Source: an uncultured Lachnospiraceae bacterium (lineage in GTDB: Bacteria; Bacillota; Clostridia; Lachnospirales; Lachnospiraceae). From it: DNA of 37,668 nucleotides. The notes below the pieces were generated by a model, which was given only the letters and a program-made list of their open reading frames with translations, searched no databases and was not told where the DNA came from. Each line of letters begins with the position of its first letter. Within the stretch, counting starts at the first letter, position 1. The stretch spans positions 1 to 37,668 of the forward strand of contig CACXCJ010000018.1 in NCBI GenBank assembly GCA_902766175.1, in the 5' to 3' direction. The position numbers and the translations under genes are program-made. Shown here in pieces: positions 23,274 to 31,400 of the stretch.

Positions 23274-24512
23274 ATGAAAAAGAAATTCTTCGCTTGGGCA
23301 GCGGCTCTTGCGGTTGCGTCGGTGACTCTGCTTGCCGGCTGCGGCGCAAAGACCGGAGTTATGGATACCGCGAATGCAAACGCGGCGAGCGGCGGAAGCA
23401 GCAATCTTCCGGTCGTGACATGGAAGATGGGATCCACCTGGGGCTCCGGCAACGTCCACTACAGCGTTGACCGCCGCTTCACGCAGCTGGTCAGCAGGCT
23501 GACCGACGGCAGGTTCCAGATCACGAACTACTCCGAGGGCGAGCTCTGCTCCGCAAACGAGCTGTTCGACTACGTCAGCAACGGCACAATCCAGTGTGGC
23601 GGCGACTGGGGCGGCTACTGGTCCGGCAAGGACACGTCCTTCGAGCTTCTCTCCACGATCATGGATGACTTCTCCACCATGGACTACTACACCTGGATCT
23701 ATCAGGCGGGCGGCCTGCAGTGCTATCAGGACCAGTACGGCCAGTACAACATCATGTACTTCCCGATCATGGTCAACGGCTCCGAGTCCGGCATCCGCTC
23801 TGTGAGACCGATCACATCCCTCGATGACATGCGCTCCATGAAAATCCGTCTCGGCGGCGTCATGGCAGGACGCGCGGCAAAGAAGCTCGGCATCAACATC
23901 ACGAGCATCGCGGCTTCCGAGCTCTATGAGTCCCTGCAGAGAGGCGTCATCGACGGCGGCGAGTTCTCCGGCCCGATGGCAGATGATACCCTGAAGCTTC
24001 AGGAGGTCGCTCCGTACTGGTGCGCACCGGCCTGGTATCAGTCCGCAGGCGTGAACGGCGTCATGATCAACATGGATGCCTGGAACGATCTTCCGCAGGA
24101 GTACCGCGACGCGATTGAGCTCGCAGCGGAGACCTGCACGGGCGAGCAGGTGGCACGTTACACCTACAACGACATGGTCATCACCAACAAGATGCTGCAG
24201 CAGGATCACGTCACCGTCACGCACCTGAACGACGAGGACTTCCAGACCATCCGGAAGACCTGCCGCGAGACCTATGCGGAGGAGTGCGAGGCAAACCCGA
24301 ACTTCAAGAAGATCTATGATTCCATGATGGCTTACCGCCAGACGGCGAACGCATACCGCGAGTGGACCGGCGACTACGGCTTCGGCTATAACTATGAGGA
24401 TGCGGATGTCTCCGGCGTTGGCGAGACCACCCCGAACAACTACAACTTTGACAGCGCAGACGCGCAGAGCGTGATTGAATCCGCCGCTGCGGAAGAGTCT
24501 GAATCCAAGTAA
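23274..24512 (+). CDS. dctP: TRAP transporter substrate-binding lipoprotein (DctP family, TakP-like)
   Basis: Extracytoplasmic binding protein that captures an organic anion for the DctQM permease. The N-terminus is a lipoprotein signal (MKKKFFAWAAALAVASVTLLAGC) with the modified Cys23, so the protein should be membrane-anchored. The mature part (WKMGSTWGSGNVHYS...LTDGRFQITNYSEGEL) follows the pattern of TakP-type proteins, which bind 2-oxo and related monocarboxylates. The conserved ligand arginine is probably Arg192 in MKIRLGG, and YESLQRGVIDGGEFSGPMADD fits the substrate-pocket strand. The C-terminus ends in an acidic Ala/Glu/Ser tail. Length is 412 aa. GGAGGGACAC precedes the ATG. Placement after abfD-bcd-etf suggests a C4 hydroxy- or unsaturated monocarboxylate; this is inference. 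Confidence 0.9.
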   Translation: MKKKFFAWAAALAVASVTLLAGCGAKTGVMDTANANAASGGSSNLPVVTWKMGSTWGSGNVHYSVDRRFTQLVSRLTDGRFQITNYSEGELCSANELFDYVSNGTIQCGGDWGGYWSGKDTSFELLSTIMDDFSTMDYYTWIYQAGGLQCYQDQYGQYNIMYFPIMVNGSESGIRSVRPITSLDDMRSMKIRLGGVMAGRAAKKLGINITSIAASELYESLQRGVIDGGEFSGPMADDTLKLQEVAPYWCAPAWYQSAGVNGVMINMDAWNDLPQEYRDAIELAAETCTGEQVARYTYNDMVITNKMLQQDHVTVTHLNDEDFQTIRKTCRETYAEECEANPNFKKIYDSMMAYRQTANAYREWTGDYGFGYNYEDADVSGVGETTPNNYNFDSADAQSVIESAAAEESESK

Positions 24513-24532
24513 ACAATCCGAGGAGTGAAAGT

Positions 24533-25096
24533 ATGAATGTCATTAAAAAGATTTGCAAGACGATCGACATCATAAACGACAGACTTGGACAGCTCTTCTC
24601 GCTCCTTGTTGTTGGGATCCTGGTTGTCATCATGATCGAGGTCATTCTCCGCAGAATTTTCAGCAAGCCTCAGATCTGGACGCAGGACATGATTGTCATC
24701 CTCTTTGCGTGCTACATTATCCTGATTGCGGCGTACGGCTTCTTAAAGCACGCGTTCGTCGCGGTTGATGTCTTCTTCGCGAAGCTTCCGAAGCGCGGCC
24801 AGTACATCATGCACCTTGTCACCTACATCATCTTCTTTGTCCCCTTTGTGTTCGGTCTGCTTCCTGAGTGCTGGACCTATTTCCTGAAGGCGTTCCAGAT
24901 CGGTGAGAAGAGCTACTCCGTGTGGGCTCCGTACACCTGGCCGGAAAAGCTCTGCTTCTTCATCGGCATGCTGCTTCTCGCCATTCAGGGAATCTCGGAA
25001 ATGCTGAAGCAGGTCATCGGAATTGTGGAGGGAAACATTGACTGCCCGGATGGCTCTGTGGCACCGGCTGAGAAGAAGGAGGAGGCAAAGGCATGA
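24533..25096 (+). CDS. dctQ: TRAP transporter small permease subunit (DctQ)
   Basis: The small membrane component of a tripartite ATP-independent periplasmic transporter. The 187 residues contain four hydrophobic segments (about 18-45, 50-75, 88-110 and 135-160), the standard DctQ topology, with EVILRRIFSKPQIWTQDMIVILF as a family-like first loop. The C-terminus is a charged Glu/Lys/Ala tail. GAGGAG precedes the start, 20 bp after dctP. Its stop overlaps the start of dctM by four bases, indicating translational coupling. Confidence 0.93.
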   Translation: MNVIKKICKTIDIINDRLGQLFSLLVVGILVVIMIEVILRRIFSKPQIWTQDMIVILFACYIILIAAYGFLKHAFVAVDVFFAKLPKRGQYIMHLVTYIIFFVPFVFGLLPECWTYFLKAFQIGEKSYSVWAPYTWPEKLCFFIGMLLLAIQGISEMLKQVIGIVEGNIDCPDGSVAPAEKKEEAKA

Positions 25097-26463
25097 CAGC
25101 AATTCTTGAACAGCTGCAGGGTCTGGTTTCCGCTTCCGGAATCTCTGCGTACAATCTCTCCATGATCATGATCCTGATCCTGTTCGTCCTGATGTTCGTC
25201 GGACTTGCAACAGGACAGGAGCTCGCGTTCGTCCTCGGCGGCGTCGGCGCGATCATGGGCTGGATCGCCTGGGGCGAGCCGGGCGTCCGGATCGCGATGA
25301 CAAAGGTCTACGACCAGATGCAGAGCTACTCGATGGTCGCAATCCCGATGTTCGTCCTGATGGCAAACTTCCTGACGTACTCCAAGGTCGCGGACGGCCT
25401 GTTTGAATCCGTCCGCTACCTGTTCGGACCGTTCAAGGGCGGCCTCGGCGTGGCAGTCATCCTCGTGTCCACCGTCTTTGCGGCGACGACCGGTATCGTC
25501 GGTGCGTCCGTCGTCACGATGGGTCTTCTGTCCATGCCGGTTCTGCTCCGGAGCGGATACGACAAGTCCCTCGCCTGCGGCATGGTCTGCGCCGGCGGTT
25601 CTCTGGGAATTCTGATTCCGCCGTCCATCATGCTGGTTTCCATGGGTTCCTTCGCACAGCTGTCCGTCGGACAGATCTTCATCAGTGCGATTGTCCCGGG
25701 CCTTGTGCTCTCGCTCTGCTACATTATCTACATTATCGTGATTACGAGGGTGCATCCGGATGCCGGACCTGCGATGAGTGAAAAGGAGCTCGCGGAGATG
25801 CCGCTGAAGCAGAGAATCGTCGGCTCCCTCATCAACCTCATCCCGCCGCTGCTTCTGATCTTCGCAGTGCTCGGTTCCATCTTTGCAGGAATCGCAACAC
25901 CGACCGAGGCGGCAGGCGTCGGCGCGTTCTTCTCCCTGATCATGGCGATCTGCTATCACCAGTTCAGCTGGAAGATGCTGAAGGATTCCCTGCTTGACAC
26001 CGCGAAGACGACCGCAATGGTCTTCATCATCCTCTTCGGCGCGTCGGCATTCACCGGAATCTTCCTCTCCCTCGACGGCGACCGGATCATTTCCGACATC
26101 GTTCTGAACAGCGGCGTGGGCAAGTGGGGCGTCTTCTGGATCATGATGATCATCGTCTTCATCCTGGGCATGTTCATCGACTGGCTGGGCATTGTCATGA
26201 TCGTGTTCCCGATCTTCCTTCCGCTGATGGATGCGTTCGGGTTTAACCGCCTCTTCGTCGTCACGGTCACCGCAGTCATGCTGCAGACCTGCTTCATGAC
26301 CCCGCCCTTCGGGTTCGCCCTGTTCTACATCAAGGGCATAGTCCCGGACAGCGTGAAGATCACGGACATTTACAAGGGTGTCATTCCGTTCATCGCGATT
26401 GTCGTCGCGGTTGTGGCGCTCTGCGTGCTCTTCCCGAATCAGCTGATCTTCTGGTGGCAGTAA
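25093..26463 (+). CDS. dctM: TRAP transporter large permease subunit (DctM)
   Basis: The large, ion-coupled translocation subunit of the TRAP transporter. The 456-residue protein has about twelve hydrophobic segments, including characteristic stretches such as SYSMVAIPMFVLMANFL, TTGIVGASVVTMGLLSMPVL, GGSLGILIPPSIMLV and ATPTEAAGVGAFFSL. The ATG overlaps the dctQ stop (ATGA). With dctP and dctQ it forms a complete Na+-driven importer. It is the last gene of the long cluster and is followed 67 bp later by a strong terminator. Confidence 0.95.
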   Translation: MTAILEQLQGLVSASGISAYNLSMIMILILFVLMFVGLATGQELAFVLGGVGAIMGWIAWGEPGVRIAMTKVYDQMQSYSMVAIPMFVLMANFLTYSKVADGLFESVRYLFGPFKGGLGVAVILVSTVFAATTGIVGASVVTMGLLSMPVLLRSGYDKSLACGMVCAGGSLGILIPPSIMLVSMGSFAQLSVGQIFISAIVPGLVLSLCYIIYIIVITRVHPDAGPAMSEKELAEMPLKQRIVGSLINLIPPLLLIFAVLGSIFAGIATPTEAAGVGAFFSLIMAICYHQFSWKMLKDSLLDTAKTTAMVFIILFGASAFTGIFLSLDGDRIISDIVLNSGVGKWGVFWIMMIIVFILGMFIDWLGIVMIVFPIFLPLMDAFGFNRLFVVTVTAVMLQTCFMTPPFGFALFYIKGIVPDSVKITDIYKGVIPFIAIVVAVVALCVLFPNQLIFWWQ

Positions 26464-26530
26464 GGCGCGGACCGGCTGCTTCCTGAGACGGATTCAGCCC
26501 GTATTCCGCAAGCCTGTTTCTGTGTGTAAT

Positions 26531-26579
26531 TCTGCCCGGGACCGCGTGTTTCAGAACACGAATCCCGGGCAGATTTTTT
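26531..26579 (+). terminator. Strong terminator closing the crt-TRAP cluster
   Basis: TCTGCCCGGGA pairs perfectly with TCCCGGGCAGA around an inner CGTGTT/AACACG hairpin, and TTTTTT follows at 26574-26579. Confidence 0.92.
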
Positions 26580-26637
26580 AAGTTCTGCCGGGCGGAATTT
26601 TCAAGTGATACCACCAGCCAGAATTTTCAAGTTTTCC

Positions 26638-26666
26638 TTGCCTTCTCATGGAAACTGTGGTATAAA
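26638..26666 (+). promoter_or_regulatory. Promoter of the tRNA cluster
   Basis: TTGCCT (26638-26643), a 17-bp spacer and TATAAA (26661-26666), about 30 bp before tRNA-Gly. A 12-base direct repeat, GAATTTTCAAGT (26595-26606 and 26621-26632), lies immediately upstream. Confidence 0.65.
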
Positions 26667-26695
26667 AGGTTTTGCGTGTTTGCGGGTTACAGAAT

Positions 26696-26766
26696 GCAGG
26701 TGTGGTTCAATGGTAGAACACCAGCCTTCCAAGCTGGATACGTGGGTTCGATTCCCATCACCTGCT
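26696..26766 (+). tRNA. tRNA-Gly (anticodon TCC)
   Basis: Cloverleaf with acceptor GCAGGTG/CACCTGC, anticodon loop CTTCCAA giving TCC, and T-loop GTTCGATTC. Discriminator T; CCA is not encoded. It is the first of three tRNAs. Confidence 0.95.
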
Positions 26767-26790
26767 CTTGTCATTCTTCATGATGACAAT

Positions 26791-26864
26791 GAGCTTGTAG
26801 CTCAGCTGGATAGAGCAACGGCCTTCTAAGCCGTGTGTCCGGGGTTCGAATCCCCGCAGGCTCA
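26791..26864 (+). tRNA. tRNA-Arg (anticodon TCT)
   Basis: Acceptor GAGCTTG/CAGGCTC with one G-T pair, D-arm AGCTCAGCTGGATAGAGC, anticodon loop CTTCTAA giving TCT (reads AGA/AGG), T-arm GGGGTTCGAATCCCC. Discriminator A; CCA is not encoded. Confidence 0.96.
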
Positions 26865-26867
26865 TGT

Positions 26868-26901
26868 GAGCAGAGGCCTTTCGGGAGACATCCCCTGCTC
26901 G
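26868..26901 (+). other. Hairpin between tRNA-Arg and tRNA-His
   Basis: GAGCAG-A-GG pairs with CC-C-CTGCTC, an 8-bp stem with one mismatch and a 15-nt loop. It may be a processing element of the tRNA precursor. It does not fold as a tRNA. Confidence 0.4.
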
Positions 26902-26916
26902 ACCAATCCGTAATAT

Positions 26917-26991
26917 GGTGGGTATAGCGCAGTTGGTTAGCGCGCCAGATTGTGGATCTGGAGATCCAGGGTTCGAGTCCCTGTATCCACC
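26917..26991 (+). tRNA. tRNA-His (anticodon GTG)
   Basis: Acceptor GTGGGTA/TATCCAC with the extra 5' G (-1) opposite C73 that marks tRNA-His, D-arm AGCGCAGTTGGTTAGCGC, anticodon loop TTGTGGA giving GTG, T-arm CAGGGTTCGAGTCCCTG. Confidence 0.96.
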
Positions 26992-27004
26992 CTGATTGAA
27001 AAAT

Positions 27005-27037
27005 CCCCTGCAGGAAGTTCTGCAGGGGTACTTTTTT
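27005..27037. terminator. Bidirectional terminator after the tRNA cluster
   Basis: CCCCTGCAG-GAAGTT-CTGCAGGGG, a perfect 9-bp stem, with TACTTTTTT on the plus side and ATTTTTC when read on the minus strand. It can stop the tRNA transcript and the minus-strand yitT remnant. Confidence 0.9.
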
Positions 27038-27098
27038 CTTTCAGGCAGAAGTAAGAGAGCTGTTTTTTTCGGAGTTCTTCCCTCGGATTCCTTTGGGC

Positions 27099-27590
27099 TT
27101 ACAGCCGCTTCTCGAAGTTCCCGGAGACCGCGACACCGTCGTCCCGGATCACGAAGGCATTCGGGTCCGTCCTGTGGATGATATCCAGAAAAATCCCGAT
27201 TTCGTATTTGTTGATGACGGTCACAAGAATATTTTCCGGTTCTCCGGTGTAGGCGCCGATCCCCCGCCACTCCGTCACGCCGCGCGCGGTCTGCTTCATG
27301 ATGTCCCAGTCGATTCCGCAGCCGCTGATGACACCGCCGAGAAGGGCGGATGCGAGCGTCTCCTCGAGAATCGGCACCGCCGGAACGGGGAGAAGCGCCA
27401 TGAGCGCGCTGATGAAAAGGATTCCTTCCACTGTTTTCACGAGGAAGCGCCTTCCCATGTACTTCCAGGCGCAGAGAAGCGGCGGAACATTGATCAGGAA
27501 ATAGAGAATGCCGTACCAGTTGACCCTGCCGCTTAAGGAGGGAAACTGCGTCTTCCGGGCGAGCTCGAGGAGCTGGGCGAGGCCCACGGC
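27099..27590 (-). pseudogene. yitT: YitT-family membrane protein remnant (start lost, internal deletion)
   Basis: Reading leftwards, the frame begins with a late part of the YitT N-terminal domain (VGLAQLLELARKTQFPSLSG, then YGILYFLINVPPLLCAWKYMGRRF). It continues to ASALLGGVISGCG near 27312 and then jumps straight to the C-terminal cytoplasmic domain (ARGVTEWRGIGAYTGEPENILVTVI ... DPNAFVIRDDGVAVSG). Intact YitT proteins have about 280-300 residues with five or more membrane segments. Here the first membrane helix and roughly 80-90 central residues, including the GGSTGG region, are missing. The frame stays open to the right only because it enters sequence that belongs to the codB remnant. No start codon with a ribosome site is visible. 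It is judged non-functional; the stop is TAA at 27101-27099. Confidence 0.8.
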
Positions 27591-27595
27591 ACATC

Positions 27596-28135
27596 GGTTG
27601 GTTCGCGGTGCAGAAGGCGGTCTGCGGGCGCGCATTCTCAAATCTCCTGCGCCAGGCATTCGGGCTTGAGCTTCCGGTCGTCGGCATGATTGTCCTCATT
27701 GCGGCGACCTGGACCACGAACACGGACAATGCGTACGCGGGAGGACTCAGCGCCGTGATGGTCTTTCACCTGAAGGACGAGATGCGCGCGGCGGCCACGC
27801 TCGTCACCGGTGTGCTCGGCACGATTCTGGCGATGGCCGGTTTTGCGGACTATTTCTCCGACTATCTCTCCTTCATGGGGGATTTCATGATTCCGATGCT
27901 CGGCATCATCATCGCGGATTACTGGATTGTGAAGCGCGGGGATCCCTCGAAGTATGAGTACCGCAGAGGATTCCACATGGCAGGCGTCGTCTCCTGGCTC
28001 GCCGGGTATGCGATCATCAAGCTGATCCCATTCGGTTTCCCGTTCCTGCAGGGCGTGATCGGAAGCATGGTCCTCTACGTGCTGATCATGGCAGTCACAG
28101 AGAAGGAGAGCAAGGCTGCTGCCGGGAGCCGGTGA
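27596..28135 (+). pseudogene. codB: Cytosine permease (NCS1 family) C-terminal remnant
   Basis: The frame from about 27596 (GWFAVQKAVCGRAFSNLLRQ) reads the C-terminal part of a CodB-like permease. It includes the motif IAATWTTNTDNAYAGGLSAV, ILAMAGFADYFSDYLSFMGDFMIPMLGIIIADYWIV and a last pair of membrane segments. Full-length proteins have about 400-420 residues and twelve segments; only about 180 residues and four to five segments remain. A GTG at 27608 could be read as a start but lacks a ribosome site. Upstream the sequence passes directly into the oppositely oriented yitT remnant, so the 5' portions of both genes were lost together. Confidence 0.8.
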
Positions 28136-28265
28136 AACAGGAAGAGGCCGGAGGCGCTGCGAGGAGCCGTCCCCTCTCCGATTTCAGTGCCCGCGTCATT
28201 ATATCGGAATCACGATGGAATTCCCGAAATAAAACGCTAATAAAATAGTATACGGATAGAATAAT

Positions 28266-28295
28266 AATACAAAAAATGTATTAAAAATGCATTTT
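28266..28295. promoter_or_regulatory. Dyads upstream of the gltB promoter
   Basis: AATACA-AAAAA-TGTATT (28266-28282) and the perfect palindrome AAAATGCATTTT (28284-28295) end 14 bp before the -35 box of gltB. The palindrome half-site, ATGCATTTTA, recurs as a dyad before the amt promoter. Confidence 0.5.
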
Positions 28296-28309
28296 ATCGG
28301 CCGTTCGGA

Positions 28310-28339
28310 TTGACATTCAAAAATACGCCCTTCTATAAT
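28310..28339 (+). promoter_or_regulatory. Near-consensus promoter of gltBD
   Basis: Perfect TTGACA (28310-28315), an 18-bp spacer and perfect TATAAT (28334-28339). The predicted transcript start is near 28346, about 80 bp before gltB. Confidence 0.88.
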
Positions 28340-28364
28340 GGATACAATTTAAAAAAGCAATGAT

Positions 28365-28397
28365 ACCCGGAATCTCGGACTTCGTCCGGGTGTCTTT
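28365..28397 (+). promoter_or_regulatory. Leader hairpin before gltB, possible attenuator
   Basis: ACCCGGA (28365-28371) pairs with TCCGGGT (28385-28391). A competing inner hairpin, CGGAC-TTC-GTCCG, uses part of the same 3' arm, and GTCTTTT follows. The two mutually exclusive stems and short T-run resemble a weak attenuator, but no leader peptide is obvious. Confidence 0.45.
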
Positions 28398-28425
28398 TGC
28401 AGAATAAGGAGGAAAGGGCGGACAC

Positions 28426-31400
28426 ATGAATCAGAGAAAGGAAATCAGTCCTGATGCGTTTGATGCGTCGCTTGGCCGCGAGCATGACGCCTGCGGTATC
28501 GGCACCATCGTCAATATCGACGGCCACAAGGACTACCGGGTCCTGGACGATGCGCTGAGCATCGTGGAGAAACTCGAGCACCGCGCGGGCAAGGACGCGA
28601 GCGGCAAGGTCGGCGACGGCGTGGGGATCCTCACACAGATCTGCCACACGTATTTCAAGGAGGAGGCCGCGAAATGCGGCATTTCCCTGAAGGATGAGCT
28701 GGATTACGGCATCGGCATGCTGTTCTTTCCGCAGGACCGCCTGAAGAGAACCTTCGCGATGCGGATGCTGAAGGTGATCACGGAGAAGAACGGGCTCAAG
28801 TTCCTCGGATGGCGCCAGGTGCCCACGCATCCGGAGATCCTCGGAAAGATGGCGCTTGACTGCATGCCGTGCATCATGCAGTGTTTCATCGAGCGGCCGG
28901 CCGGCACGCCGAGGGGAATCGACTTTGACCGGAAGCTCTTTGTGGTGCGCCGCGAGTTCGAGCAGAGCTCCGAGGACACCTATATCTGCTCCCTGTCCTC
29001 CAGAACCATTGTGTACAAGGGCATGTTCCTCGTGAAGCAGCTGAGGAGCTTCTACCTGGATCTGCAGAGCCACGACTACAAGGCGGCCGTGGCGATCGTG
29101 CACTCCCGCTTCTCGACCAACACGACGCCGAGCTGGAACCGCGCGCACCCGTACCGCTTCCTCGCGCACAACGGCGAGATCAATACGCTCCGCGGCAACA
29201 TCGACCGCATGCTCGCCCGCGAGGAGACCATGACCTCCCCGTACCTGCAGGATGAGCTGGACAAGATCTACCCGGTGATCCAGAACCGCGGCTCTGACTC
29301 CGCCATGCTCGACAACACGCTGGAATTCATGTACATGAACGGCATCGATCTGCCGCTCGCCATGATGATGCTGATCCCGGAGCCGTGGAAGCACAACAGT
29401 TTCATGGATTCCGACAAGAGAGACTTCTATCACTACTACGCGACCATGATGGAGCCGTGGGACGGCCCGGCCGCGATTCTCTACACAGACGGCGACACGG
29501 TCGGCGCGACGCTGGACAGAAACGGCCTGCGCCCGTGCCGCTACTACCTGACGGACGACGGGAGGCTGATTCTCGCGTCCGAGGTCGGCGTGCTGGACAT
29601 TCCGCCGGAGCACATCGTGAAGAAGTCGCGCCTTGAGCCCGGCAGAATGCTGGTGGTCGATCTGAAGCAGAAGCGGATCATCTCCGATGAGGAGTGCAAG
29701 AATTACTACGCGCACCGGAAGCCCTACGGCGAGTGGCTGGACAGAAACCTCCTGCACCTCGAGGACCTGCCGATCCCGAACAAGAAGATCCCGACGAGCA
29801 CGCAGAGCATGCGCGACAAGCTGTACAAGGTCTTCGGGTACACCTATGAGGATGTGAAGGACGAGATCCTGCCGATGGCGGAGAACGGCATCGAACCGAC
29901 CGCCTCGATGGGCCACGACGTGCCGCTGGCGGTTCTCTCCCCGGCGCACCAGCTTCTGTTCAACTACTTCAAGCAGCAGTTCGCGCAGGTCACGAATCCG
30001 CCGATCGACGCGCTGAGAGAGAAGATCGTCACGGATACGACCGTGTATCTCGGCTCCGACGGCGACATCCTCACGGAGAAGAGCTCGAACTGCCGCGTGC
30101 TGGAGGTGAATGACCCGCTTCTCACGGGCGTCCAGCTCATGAAGATCAAGGCACTCGACCGCCCGGGCTTCCACTCCAGGGTCATTCCGCTTCTCTACTA
30201 CACGAACACCTCGCTCGAGCACGCGCTGGAGCAGCTGAACATCACAGTGGACCGCGCGGTCGCCGAGGGGAACAACATCATCATCCTCTCAGACCGCGGC
30301 GTCGATGAGAACCACGTGCCGATCCCGTCGCTCCTGGCGGTCTCCTCCGTGGAGCATCACCTGATTCTCACGAAGCAGAGGACGGCGGTCTCCATCATCC
30401 TGGAGAGCGGAGAGCCGAGAGACGTGCATCAGATCGCGGCGCTCCTGGGCTACGGCGCGCGCGCGGTGAACCCGTATCTCGCGCACGAGTGCATCGGAGA
30501 GCTGATTGACCTTGGCCTTCTGGACAAGGACTACCACACGGCGGTCCGCGACTACAATGCGGCGCTCACGAGCGGCGTCGTGAAGATCGCCTCGAAGATG
30601 GGCATCAGCACGCTGCAGTCCTACCAGTCCGCGCAGATTTTCGAGGCGATCGGCTTAAGCGATGAGGTGATCGAGAAGTACTTCACCGGAACGGTGAGCC
30701 GCGTCGGCGGCATCGGCATCAAGGAGATCGAGGAGGGCGTGAGCTACCGCCACGACCACGCCTTCGATCCGCTGGGGCTCGGCGTCGACACGACGCTTGA
30801 CAGCGTCGGCTTCCACTCCCTGCGGAGCAACCGGGACGCGGAGGACCACATGTACAATCCGCTGACCATCGTCACGCTTCAGCAGGCGGTCCGGCGCAAT
30901 GACTACAAGCAGTTCCTCGAGTTTGCGGATCTGGTGGACGATGCGAAAAAGCCGCACACGCTCCGCGGCCTGCTCCGCTTCAAGCCGCAGCAGAAGCCGA
31001 TCCCGCTCGAGGAAGTGGAGCCTGTGGAATCCATCATGCACCGCTTCGAAACCAGCGCCATGTCCTACGGTTCCATCTCACAGGAGGCGCACGAGACCAT
31101 GGCGATCGCCATGAACCGGATCGGCGGGAAGTCGAACACCGGTGAGGGCGGCGAGAATCCGGCGCGCTTCGGCACAGAGAGAAACTCCGCAGTGAAGCAG
31201 GTGGCGTCCGCGCGCTTCGGCGTGACGATCGAGTACCTGAACAGCGCGGTGGAGATCCAGATCAAGATGGCGCAGGGCGCGAAGCCCGGAGAGGGCGGAA
31301 ACCTGCCCGGAAACAAGGTGTACCCCTCCGTCGCGGCGACCCGCTGCTCGACGCCCGGCGTGCCGCTCATCTCGCCGCCGCCGCACCACGATATCTACTC

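Noticed and set aside
26868..26915. A fourth tRNA between tRNA-Arg and tRNA-His
   Set aside because: Only one stem can be drawn, with no D-arm, anticodon arm or T-arm, and the piece is too short.
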